Source: Chryseobacterium soli
GTDB taxonomy: Bacteria; Bacteroidota; Bacteroidia; Flavobacteriales; Weeksellaceae
Length of the DNA stretch: 41,397 nucleotides
NCBI RefSeq assembly: GCF_000737705.1
Contig: NZ_JPRH01000014.1
Coordinates: 1 to 41,397 of the forward strand
Reading direction: 5' to 3'
This document shows positions 17,699 through 25,229 of the stretch, piece by piece. The number at the start of each line of letters is the position of its first letter. Positions within the stretch are counted from its first letter, which is position 1. Below the pieces are notes generated by a model, which saw only the letters and a list, made by a program, of their open reading frames with translations, had not been told where the DNA came from and did not search any database. A program made the translations under genes and the position numbers.

Positions 17699-18421
17699 TT
17701 AATCGATTGTTTTACTTGAATCTTCCAGAAGCATATTTAATGTACTGAATTCTGTTTCTGTTAAATCCCTCCATTTTCCCACAGGAAGGTCAAGCTTGAT
17801 GTTCATGATACGGATACGTTTCAGCTTTTTTACTTCATAGCCTAGGTATTCGCACATTCTTCGGATCTGTCGGTTTAAACCTTGTGTAAGAACGATGCGG
17901 AACGTCATATCATCTATTTTTTCTACTTCACATTTTTTAGTGACCGTATCTAAAATAGGAACTCCATTTCTCATTTTTTCCAGAAATTTAGGATTAAGAG
18001 GTTTATCCACTCTTACCAAGTATTCTTTTTCGTGGTTGTTTCTTGCTCTCAGGATTTTATTTACAATATCTCCGTCGTTGGTTAAAAGGATTAAACCTTC
18101 ACTCGGTTTATCCAGTCTGCCGATCGGGAAAATTCTCTTAGGATAATTAATGTATTCGATGATATTGTCTATTTCCCTCTTGGTGTCTGTAGTACATACA
18201 ATTCCTACCGGTTTATTGAAAGCAATGTAAATCGGTTTATCATCCGATTCACGGATAGGTTTTCCATCCACTTCCACCACATCATCATCAGAAACTTTTG
18301 TTCCCAGTTCCGGAACTTTTCCGTTGATGGTGATTCTGCCTTCCTCCAATAATTTGTCTGCTGCTCTTCTTGAGCAGTATCCCACTTCTGATAAATATTT
18401 ATTGATACGTGTCTTTTCCAT
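17699..18421 (-). CDS. rluF: 23S rRNA pseudouridine synthase RluF
   Basis: A 240-residue RsuA/RluB/E/F-family pseudouridine synthase. An N-terminal S4 domain (RINKYLSEVGYCSRRAADKL, 5-24) is followed by the catalytic motif GRLD with Asp104, then ILRARNNHEKEYLV, TVTKKCEVEKI and GLNRQIRRMCEYLGYEVKKL. These blocks match E. coli RluF (pseudouridine 2604 of 23S rRNA) more closely than RsuA or RluB, from memory of the RluF sequence. It is the last gene of the operon. Its ATG overlaps the stop of the preceding barrel gene by one base, which suggests coupled translation. Confidence 0.88.
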   Translation of the reverse strand: MEKTRINKYLSEVGYCSRRAADKLLEEGRITINGKVPELGTKVSDDDVVEVDGKPIRESDDKPIYIAFNKPVGIVCTTDTKREIDNIIEYINYPKRIFPIGRLDKPSEGLILLTNDGDIVNKILRARNNHEKEYLVRVDKPLNPKFLEKMRNGVPILDTVTKKCEVEKIDDMTFRIVLTQGLNRQIRRMCEYLGYEVKKLKRIRIMNIKLDLPVGKWRDLTETEFSTLNMLLEDSSKTID

Positions 18422-18999
18422 TAATCTTCACCGTAACCGGTATAATTTTTATTACTGAAAATGGTAATTCCATAGTTCAAGCCTATGAAGAAACCATTAG
18501 AATCTCCTACCTGATGTCTTTCAAAAACAATCCCTCCTTCCTGGCTCAATCTTTTTGAATATGAAACCTGTATCCCCAACCTTGCACCCCAGAAATCAGC
18601 ATCAGAAACCACAGAATGATTAAGCTGTTTTCCATAGCTAAGATCGATATAAAAAGGCTGGTCACCCGGCGCAAAAATAATCCTTGGCTGAAGTACCCAA
18701 TATACCAAATGGTAATTGTCTTCTACAAAGCTATATTTTATACCCGTTCCCAATGCAAAGTTAGGAAGAAAATTATAACCTCCAATTGCTGTGACTCCAT
18801 AGGTGATTTTACTCAGTGGTTTGGCCACTATATACTGAGTATTATTAACGACGTCGTTCTTATTATTTTTAAGGTTGTAGCCAATATTAAGTGATGGATT
18901 AAAATAAAAACCCATTGTAGTTTTTTTAGCATCTGCTTCCTGAGAAAAAATTTTCGAAAACGAAAACAGGATTAATAAAAAGAGGAGATTTTTTTTCAT
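18421..18999 (-). CDS. Putative outer-membrane beta-barrel protein
   Basis: A 192-residue protein with a cleavable signal peptide (about 1-19, ending FSQ|EADA). A mature part of alternating beta strands follows: PSLNIGYNLKNNKN, YGVTAIGGYNFLPNFALGTG, IDLSYGKQLNHSV, FFIGLNYGITIFS. It resembles small outer-membrane barrels (OmpW/OmpX-like size), and no specific family was recognised. It lies inside an operon, overlapping truB by four bases (ATGA) upstream and rluF by one base downstream, so its translation is probably coupled to both RNA-modification enzymes. Confidence 0.75.
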   Translation of the reverse strand: MKKNLLFLLILFSFSKIFSQEADAKKTTMGFYFNPSLNIGYNLKNNKNDVVNNTQYIVAKPLSKITYGVTAIGGYNFLPNFALGTGIKYSFVEDNYHLVYWVLQPRIIFAPGDQPFYIDLSYGKQLNHSVVSDADFWGARLGIQVSYSKRLSQEGGIVFERHQVGDSNGFFIGLNYGITIFSNKNYTGYGED

Positions 19000-19694
19000 A
19001 AACTTTCAAATCTAAATTCATTGTCTAAAAACTGATCTGTGGCATCTTCAATCTTATATTCCCCAATCTTTGTTCTTCTTAATTGCGTAAGATAGGCACC
19101 CACTCCCAGTTCCTGTCCGATATCATGAGCCAGGCTTCTAATATACGTTCCTTTTGAACATCCTACGGTAAAACTTATCATAGGAAAATCAATCGCAATG
19201 TCATTAAGATAAAAAATCGTCGTTTTTCTTGACTTCATTTCTACTTCCTCTCCTGCCCTGGCCATATTGTAAGCTCTTTTTCCGTCTATTTTTATAGCCG
19301 AAAACACTGGAGGTTTCTGGTCTATTTCACCAACGAATTTTTCTAAAGCTTCTTTTACCTGTTCTTCTGTAATATGAGAAATATCCTGATTCAGGATTTC
19401 CGGCTTTTCGGTGTCATAGGATTCGGTTTGTACTCCTATTTTTATTTCTGTCCAGTACTCTTTGGGAGCATCCTGTATTTCAGAAATTTTCTTTGTGAAT
19501 TTTCCACAGCAGACAATCAGCAATCCGGTTGCGCGGGGATCTAATGTTCCCGCATGTCCTATTTTAAATTTCTTTGGAAGGTTAAACTCTCTTTTGAGTT
19601 TATATTTCATTTTATTGACAGCCTGAAAAGAAGTCCAGTCCAATGGTTTGTCTAATAAAAATATATGTCCTGCTTGCAGATCTTCAGCTGTCAT
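18996..19694 (-). CDS. truB: tRNA pseudouridine(55) synthase TruB
   Basis: A 232-residue enzyme making pseudouridine 55 in the T-loop of tRNAs. It has the TruB motifs FLLDKPLDWTSFQAVNKMK (12-30), the catalytic loop KIGHAGTLDPRATGLL with Asp52, PPVFSAIKIDGKRAYNMARAG (motif around 133-153) and GTYIRSLAHDIGQELGVGAY. The C-terminal PUA-type extension seen in some TruB proteins is absent or very short, which is common in Bacteroidota. It lies 23 bases downstream of uppP in the same operon and overlaps the next gene by four bases. Confidence 0.96.
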   Translation of the reverse strand: MTAEDLQAGHIFLLDKPLDWTSFQAVNKMKYKLKREFNLPKKFKIGHAGTLDPRATGLLIVCCGKFTKKISEIQDAPKEYWTEIKIGVQTESYDTEKPEILNQDISHITEEQVKEALEKFVGEIDQKPPVFSAIKIDGKRAYNMARAGEEVEMKSRKTTIFYLNDIAIDFPMISFTVGCSKGTYIRSLAHDIGQELGVGAYLTQLRRTKIGEYKIEDATDQFLDNEFRFESL

Positions 19695-19717
19695 GAGTAA
19701 TTAATAATGCGTAATGT

Positions 19718-20536
19718 TTACTTAAAAAAATAGAAATAGATCAATAAAGCTATTCCTACAAAAATACGGTACCATCCCCATGGCTTAAAACCGTACTTGT
19801 TAAGGACTCCAATAAATGCTTTGATTGCTATTAAAGCCACGATGAATGCCACAATATTTCCTACGATGAAAATCATGATGTGATCCTGTGATGCCATAAT
19901 CATTTCATAGCCTTTTTGTGGGTTGGGAGTTTCTTTACCCCATGTTTTCACAAAAACCGAGTATACCGTTACGGCAAGCATGGTAGGAACAGCTAAAAAG
20001 AAGGAAAATTCTGCAGCGGCTTTTCTTGTCAGACCTCGGCTCATTCCTCCGATGATAGACGCAGCACTTCTGCTGGTTCCCGGCATCATGGCAAGACACT
20101 GCCAGAATCCAATGATCACAGCATTCTTTATGGAAACACCTTTTTCGTCATCAATTTTAGGATTTTTAAACCACTCATCAGCAAACAGCAAAACAACACC
20201 TCCCAGTACCAGAACTGAGGAAATAGCAATCTGATTTCCCAGAACGGCTTCAATTTTATCATCAAAAAGATATCCTAAAGCCAATGCAGGAATGACCGCA
20301 AAAGCCAGCTTATAATAAAACTTGATATTGCTGAAATCAAAGAACTTTTTCCAATAGGCTACTACCACAGATAAAATGGCTCCAAACTGAATAGAAACCT
20401 GAAACATTTTTAAAAACTCAGTGTCTTCCATACCCATCAGGCTTGCTGCAAAACCCATGTGTGCCGTAGAAGAAATCGGAAGATACTCTGTTAATCCCTC
20501 GATGATCGCAATAATAATTGCTTTGATTAAATCCAT
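19718..20536 (-). CDS. uppP: Undecaprenyl-diphosphate phosphatase
   Basis: A 272-residue inner-membrane enzyme (UppP/BacA) that dephosphorylates undecaprenyl diphosphate to recycle the lipid carrier for peptidoglycan and polysaccharide synthesis. The two signature segments are present: IEGLTEYLPISSTAHM (about 12-27) and PGTSRSAASIIGGMSRGL (about 153-170), carrying the active-site Glu, Ser and Arg residues. It has about eight membrane segments, and its length matches the family (about 270). It is separated from the upstream DUF3098 gene by a 100-base gap that contains a long inverted repeat. Confidence 0.97.
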   Translation of the reverse strand: MDLIKAIIIAIIEGLTEYLPISSTAHMGFAASLMGMEDTEFLKMFQVSIQFGAILSVVVAYWKKFFDFSNIKFYYKLAFAVIPALALGYLFDDKIEAVLGNQIAISSVLVLGGVVLLFADEWFKNPKIDDEKGVSIKNAVIIGFWQCLAMMPGTSRSAASIIGGMSRGLTRKAAAEFSFFLAVPTMLAVTVYSVFVKTWGKETPNPQKGYEMIMASQDHIMIFIVGNIVAFIVALIAIKAFIGVLNKYGFKPWGWYRIFVGIALLIYFYFFK

Positions 20537-20549
20537 ATGTGTCTATATA

Positions 20550-20626
20550 AAAATTTAAAGATTAAGAGATTTTGAAATTCAGATCTAATGACCCAAATCT
20601 CTTAATTTCTTAATCTCTAAATTAAA
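20550..20626. repeat. Imperfect long inverted repeat inside the ftsX operon
   Basis: AATTTAAAGATTAAGAGATT on the left and the complement of AATTTAGAGATTAAG plus AATTAAGAGATTT on the right flank about 30 bases. The right side contains two nested GATTAAG/AATTAAGAGATT units. The stem is almost pure A/T with no T-run placed to end transcription leftward. It resembles the short AT-rich dispersed repeats often found between flavobacterial genes. It may act in mRNA processing between DUF3098 and uppP. Confidence 0.45.
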
Positions 20627-20636
20627 AGTTTATTGT

Positions 20637-20933
20637 TTATTTTCTTTTTAAGATAGCGTAAACTTCTATCACAAAACCTATCACGACAAACAAAGGTGCA
20701 ATTCTAATTCTTCGAATAGAAAAAATACCGTCGTTCCAGGAATTGGGGTCAAATTTGCCATCAACAGTGTTCGCGTCGGGTCCCATCATTAAAAGGAATC
20801 CTACCACGATAAATGCAAGTCCTATCAGCATCCATTTAAAGTTTTGCTGTCCGAAATAAAACGTGTTTTCCGGTTGAACTTCAGTTTCCTTTCCAAATTC
20901 TGAAGCGGAAAATTTATTTGTTTTTTTGCTCAT
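20637..20933 (-). CDS. DUF3098 membrane protein
   Basis: A 98-residue protein with two membrane segments (about 33-48 and 78-95). The first follows FYFGQQNFKWMLIGLAFIVV and ends in LMMGPDA. This is the usual DUF3098 arrangement in Bacteroidota, where the gene typically sits between ftsX and uppP, as here. The function is unknown, and the position suggests a link to division or envelope synthesis. It starts two bases after the ftsX stop, so translation is probably coupled. Confidence 0.9.
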   Translation of the reverse strand: MSKKTNKFSASEFGKETEVQPENTFYFGQQNFKWMLIGLAFIVVGFLLMMGPDANTVDGKFDPNSWNDGIFSIRRIRIAPLFVVIGFVIEVYAILKRK

Positions 20934-20935
20934 TT

Positions 20936-21835
20936 TTAAGAGTAATATAAGTCGTCAACGTTTGATTTTAAGAATCTCCAGGTGGCAACAATGGTACTTA
21001 ATACCGTTATAAAAATCCCCACTCCAAGGATCAGTACGACCAACCAGAAATACTGTTGATTCTCCTGTACGAATGCCGATCCGATCTGGCTCGTGAAGTA
21101 ATACCATACGCCAAACAAAGCCAGAAGCCCGATAAACGAACCGATAGCACCCAATACAATTGCTTCAACGATAAAAGGTTTAAGGATAAATCTTCTTTTC
21201 GCTCCTACCAGCTGCATGGTTTTGATAATAAATCTCTTGGAGAATATTTTCAGACGGATGGAGTTATTAATCAGGACTACTGCCAGGACTAAAAACAGAA
21301 TAGAAAACCCTAAAATCCATTTTAAAATCCTGTTCAGGTTATTGTACACATCCACCATCAGGGTACTGTTGTTTTTTACATCTACAATCCCCGGAACTGA
21401 TTTAATGGTTTTTATTGCTGCATCAATTTTCGCCGGATCTACATATTCCGGTTTTAAAGCAATTTCGATAGATGAAGGAAAAATATTTTCTTCAAAAAGC
21501 GCATCACTGTCAATCCCCATACTTGCTTTTGCTTCCTTCGCAGCCATCTCTCTGGAAATGTAGGTTGCTCTCTTCACAGGAGCTAAAGTCTGTACTTTTT
21601 TAAAAGTTTCTTCCTCTAGTTTAGCAATTTTCACAGAATCTTTAGCATCATAATTTTCGTCAAAGTAAGCATTTACCACCAACTGTTCTTTGATATAGTC
21701 AGAATATTTCTGGGCATTAATTAAAATAAGCCCCATTAAACCTAACAAAAATAACACTAAGGCAATACTTATCACTACTGTAATATTGCTAGACCGAAGC
21801 CTTTTCTTATTAAACTCATCTACAGATTTAGCCAT
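20936..21835 (-). CDS. ftsX: Cell division protein FtsX
   Basis: A 299-residue permease-like subunit of the FtsEX complex, which controls peptidoglycan hydrolases at the septum. It has an N-terminal cytoplasmic stretch, TM1 (18-41), a large periplasmic loop (about 45-168, with SSIEIALKPEYVDPAKIDAA as in the FtsX extracellular domain) and three further TM segments (about 170-192, 220-248, 262-285). The FtsX core is visible in ILINNSIRLKIFSKRFIIKT and LVGAKRRFILKPFIVEA. ftsE is not adjacent. It is the first gene of the leftward operon, and no clean TAnnTTTG is seen upstream (TATTTTAG on the minus strand near 21857 is a weak candidate). Confidence 0.95.
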   Translation of the reverse strand: MAKSVDEFNKKRLRSSNITVVISIALVLFLLGLMGLILINAQKYSDYIKEQLVVNAYFDENYDAKDSVKIAKLEEETFKKVQTLAPVKRATYISREMAAKEAKASMGIDSDALFEENIFPSSIEIALKPEYVDPAKIDAAIKTIKSVPGIVDVKNNSTLMVDVYNNLNRILKWILGFSILFLVLAVVLINNSIRLKIFSKRFIIKTMQLVGAKRRFILKPFIVEAIVLGAIGSFIGLLALFGVWYYFTSQIGSAFVQENQQYFWLVVLILGVGIFITVLSTIVATWRFLKSNVDDLYYS

Positions 21836-21925
21836 TAATATTAAAATTTTTGGCTAAAATAGAAAAAAACTTCCGAAATTTGAGACCAAATAAGGAAAAT
21901 CATTGTTAATAAAATCATAAAAACT

Positions 21926-22696
21926 TTGAGTGTAAAAGCAAAAAAACATCTTGGTCAGCACTTCCTGACAGATGAAAACATCGCGAAAAAAATCGTGGAA
22001 GGGCTTAGTTTTGAGAACTATACCAACATCATGGAAGTAGGCCCGGGAATGGGTGTTCTTACCAAATATCTTCTTGAAAAGGAACAAACTACCTATCTTG
22101 CAGAAATAGATACAGAATCTATCGAATACCTGAAAAACAACTATTCTACCATTACAGACGATACTTTTGTAGGAGATTTTCTGAAACAGGACTTCAATTT
22201 CATCAATGGAGAGCAGATTGCCGTTATTGGAAATTTCCCCTATAATATTTCATCACAGATATTATTCAAAATCGTTGATTATTATCAGCTTGTACCTGAA
22301 ATGGTAGGGATGTTCCAGAAAGAGGTTGCCGAAAGAACGGCAGCTGTACCCCGAACAAAAGACTACGGAATTCTTACGGTTCTTATTCAGGCATATTATG
22401 ATGTAAAGTATTTATTTACGGTTCATGAAAATGTATTCAATCCACCTCCGAAAGTAAAATCAGGAGTAATCAGGCTGACAAGAAATCCAAAAGAAGGACT
22501 GGCCGGAAATGAAGTTCTTTTTAAACAGATTGTGAAAGCAGGATTTAATCAGAGGAGAAAAAAACTATCCAATTCTCTAAAGGTTTTAAATATTCCTGAA
22601 GCACTGAAAACGCATGAATTTTTAGACAAAAGAGCAGAGGAACTCAGTGTCTATGATTTCATTAATTTTACGATTCTCTGGAAAGAAAATCAATAA
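21926..22696 (+). CDS. rsmA: 16S rRNA (adenine1518/1519-N6) dimethyltransferase
   Basis: A 256-residue KsgA/RsmA enzyme that dimethylates two adjacent adenosines in helix 45 of 16S rRNA late in 30S assembly. Visible are the SAM-binding motif EVGPGMGVLTKYLL (37-50), the catalytic motif NFPY (103-106, variant of N-[LI]-P-Y) and the C-terminal GFNQRRKKLSNSL. The start is most likely TTG at 21926, giving MSVKAKKHLGQHF. No ATG lies in frame between the upstream stop at 21881 and this motif. It is divergent from ftsX and ends at a bidirectional terminator. Confidence 0.95.
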   Translation: MSVKAKKHLGQHFLTDENIAKKIVEGLSFENYTNIMEVGPGMGVLTKYLLEKEQTTYLAEIDTESIEYLKNNYSTITDDTFVGDFLKQDFNFINGEQIAVIGNFPYNISSQILFKIVDYYQLVPEMVGMFQKEVAERTAAVPRTKDYGILTVLIQAYYDVKYLFTVHENVFNPPPKVKSGVIRLTRNPKEGLAGNEVLFKQIVKAGFNQRRKKLSNSLKVLNIPEALKTHEFLDKRAEELSVYDFINFTILWKENQ

Positions 22697-22700
22697 GCAT

Positions 22701-22732
22701 AAAAAAGCCTTTCACTATGGAAAGGCTTTTTT
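22701..22732. terminator. Bidirectional terminator
   Basis: Perfect 13-base arms AAAAAAGCCTTTC (22701-22713) and GAAAGGCTTTTTT (22720-22732), between rightward rsmA and the leftward choice-of-anchor L gene. Confidence 0.92.
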
Positions 22733-22754
22733 ATATCTGAATATTCTGATTCTG

Positions 22755-25121
22755 CTATTCTCTGTTTTTCAACATAATCCATCCGGACCAGTCAACCTGG
22801 GCTTTCGATTTAGGATATTCAAAATTGAACTTGTACCAGTAGGTTGCCGTAGGCAGCCTTTTGCCTCCAACGGTTCCGTTCCAGATTGGAGTCAGTTTTG
22901 AGAATCGGAACATCTCAACACCATATCTGTCATAGATTGACCCGGTAAAGTTTTTGAAATCTCCCAGAGCTGTAAGATCCAGCACATCATTTACTCCGTC
23001 ATCGTTAGGTGTAATGATATTTTTGATATTAAGGGTGTAGAAATCGATAGTTCCAACACAATGAGTCCCTACTCTTCTTAATAAAATGGTGTAATTGGTA
23101 TTATCCAGCAAATTGGTAAATACATTTGAAGTCTGCCATGTTATGCCGTTATCGATAGAATATTCAAGAGTTCCCTGAATATTGTTCATTGGTGGATTTT
23201 CTGCAGTTACCGTCAGTGATTTATTAATACTGTTATAATTAAGGCCGGTAACGAAAGGAGTCGTTGCTCCCATTACCTTAACGCTAAATATTTTTTTACA
23301 AGAACCATTATCTATCTCCACCGTATAAATACCCCACTGATCTACATTAATAGTCTGTGTAGTAGCCCCTGTACTCCATAGATACTTATAGTTTGGACCA
23401 GCACCCGCATCCAGGGTAACACGGTCTCCTATACACATCTCTACGTCCGCCAGAGGGGAAGTAATCTCCGGAGTAACTTCTATAGTTATCTTAGCTGGAT
23501 TTAAAGATTGACATCCTTTCGCTCCAATAGCATACACGGTAAAAGTTGTAGTCTGAAATAAAGTAACTGTTTGTATGTTACCTGTACCTGTGAAGTTATT
23601 CCACAGATAGGTCGTACCTCCATCAGCTGTTAATGTTACACTTTCTCCCGGACAGATTTTGATTCTGGAAGCTTTTACGGTCGCGACAGGAGTTGCCTCT
23701 TTTAAAAGTTTTAATTCTATAAGCTTACTACAGAACCCTCCGTTTGAAACAACCACATATAATATCTGACCGTCAGTTCCATTGTAATTTAATGGAGTCT
23801 GAATATAATTGCCATTCTGTGCCAGTGCATCAGCCTGATTAACGTAAAATCTAAATACAGCTCCAGGTGTTGTACTTATAGACGGCATCGCATCACTGAG
23901 GTCAAAGGTTGTAATATCCGTAGTGCTGCAGAGGAGCAAAGTAGCATCCTGCGCCTGCGGAGTTGTTCCCCCATGAATTTGTATCGTTGCCGTACCCGGA
24001 CAAGGATTGCCGGGAACACTTACCTGAATCGTATAGGAACCTGGCTGTACTGCGGTAATAGAATTCGTGGTGGCTCCCGGAACAGGATTTCCGTTAAGAA
24101 ACCACTGGTATAAAAGATTAGGATCACTTACAGAAGCTGTAATCACCTGAGGAACATTGTCGCACACATTAATTTCCGCCGGAAGGGTAGCTCCGGAAGG
24201 ATCTAAAAGTTCTACTCCAATATTGAAAGATCCACCTTCTAAAAATACAGCAGAATCATAAGATGAGTCATTTCCATAGGGACCATAATCCGCTACGACC
24301 ATTTTAAAATGATATTCCTGTCCCGGAGTTACTGTGGCCGTTGCGGTAAGGGGAACGGTTCTTCCAGCAAAATTGGTTTCAATATTTGCGGTGTTATAGC
24401 CTCCGAAATACTGTTCGTTAGCTGCCCCACAAGAACCTGGTATTGCCGGACGGATATTGGTAATACTTACCGGCCCTGCTCCACCTGGAAGCACAGCCAT
24501 ATTCTGATAAGGACCTCCTGAAGTAGGTCTGAGCAATAAGGCAAACGCATCGGCATAATTACATGGGAATGAACCTGTATATTCTTCAGAGGCTAATATA
24601 TAGTTAAATTTAATCTGTGAAGTAGTAGGAGTAAAATCAAATTCCAGCAGTACGGCATCAGTTAAATATCCGGTAGATCCGGTTGCCTGAGCCAGATCGG
24701 AATCTGTACCTCCGCCATTGGTATCACTTAAATTGCCTTCAATATTGTTTCCGGCTCTTCTTGCAATACCTGTAGAAAGAACAATTCCATCTTTAAAAGG
24801 AAAATTTGTTGTTGCTTTATTGAAATATCCCCAGGCTCTGTCCGCATTGCTTACTGCATGATTGGGAGTAATCTTTACGTTGGATACATTGGGAGTAACA
24901 CAAGTATTGGTTCCTGATGATATCAAAACATCTTTTACCAGTTGGGTAATTGAGTAGCTTGATTCTGTATAAGAAGGGGTGTTAACATCAATAAACGCTC
25001 CTGCTTTCTTGGACAGTGTTGAGATTTTCTCTTTTGGAGGTCTCTTACGGTCTATATCTTGTGAATGTAAAAATGTCGAAATGAATAAAAAAAAGAAAAA
25101 AAACGGTAGATATCTTCTCAT
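22755..25121 (-). CDS. Choice-of-anchor L protein with type B T9SS sorting domain (copy 1, 788 aa)
   Basis: A secreted, adhesin-like protein. It has a signal peptide (about 1-20, then QDID), a choice-of-anchor L domain (about 40-302; GAFIDVNTPSYTESSYSITQ, LASEEYTGSFPC, YDSAVFLEGGSFNIGVEL) and four or five beta-rich modules. These include an Ig-like one (315-383), a module with FDLSDAMPSISTTPGAVFRF (386-475) and Ig/PKD-like ones with KICPGESVTLTADGGTTYLW and MCIGDRVTLDAGAG. The C-terminal 90 residues from IITPNDDGVNDVLDL to SGWIMLKNRE are a type B T9SS domain (gliding-motility/SprB type). It is probably surface-attached or released, and the ligand is unknown. TAAATTTG lies on the minus strand at 25146-25139, but with a weak -33. 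It is the shortest of three tandem paralogues by module count. Confidence 0.9.
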   Translation of the reverse strand: MRRYLPFFFFFLFISTFLHSQDIDRKRPPKEKISTLSKKAGAFIDVNTPSYTESSYSITQLVKDVLISSGTNTCVTPNVSNVKITPNHAVSNADRAWGYFNKATTNFPFKDGIVLSTGIARRAGNNIEGNLSDTNGGGTDSDLAQATGSTGYLTDAVLLEFDFTPTTSQIKFNYILASEEYTGSFPCNYADAFALLLRPTSGGPYQNMAVLPGGAGPVSITNIRPAIPGSCGAANEQYFGGYNTANIETNFAGRTVPLTATATVTPGQEYHFKMVVADYGPYGNDSSYDSAVFLEGGSFNIGVELLDPSGATLPAEINVCDNVPQVITASVSDPNLLYQWFLNGNPVPGATTNSITAVQPGSYTIQVSVPGNPCPGTATIQIHGGTTPQAQDATLLLCSTTDITTFDLSDAMPSISTTPGAVFRFYVNQADALAQNGNYIQTPLNYNGTDGQILYVVVSNGGFCSKLIELKLLKEATPVATVKASRIKICPGESVTLTADGGTTYLWNNFTGTGNIQTVTLFQTTTFTVYAIGAKGCQSLNPAKITIEVTPEITSPLADVEMCIGDRVTLDAGAGPNYKYLWSTGATTQTINVDQWGIYTVEIDNGSCKKIFSVKVMGATTPFVTGLNYNSINKSLTVTAENPPMNNIQGTLEYSIDNGITWQTSNVFTNLLDNTNYTILLRRVGTHCVGTIDFYTLNIKNIITPNDDGVNDVLDLTALGDFKNFTGSIYDRYGVEMFRFSKLTPIWNGTVGGKRLPTATYWYKFNFEYPKSKAQVDWSGWIMLKNRE

Positions 25122-25196
25122 AATACTTTTTGTTTCAACAAATTTAATTTTTTTTTAAATATATCACATATATATTTAAGTTTTTTATATAAAAAA

Positions 25197-25224
25197 ATAA
25201 ACCTCCTAAATTTAGGAGGTTTAT
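25197..25224 (-). terminator. Terminator after copy 2
   Basis: A perfect 28-base palindrome with half-site ATAAACCTCCTAAA, six bases beyond the stop of the 1193-aa gene, followed leftward by T-rich sequence. It separates copy 2 from copy 1, so the paralogues are not one transcript. Confidence 0.85.
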
Positions 25225-25229
25225 ACTTT

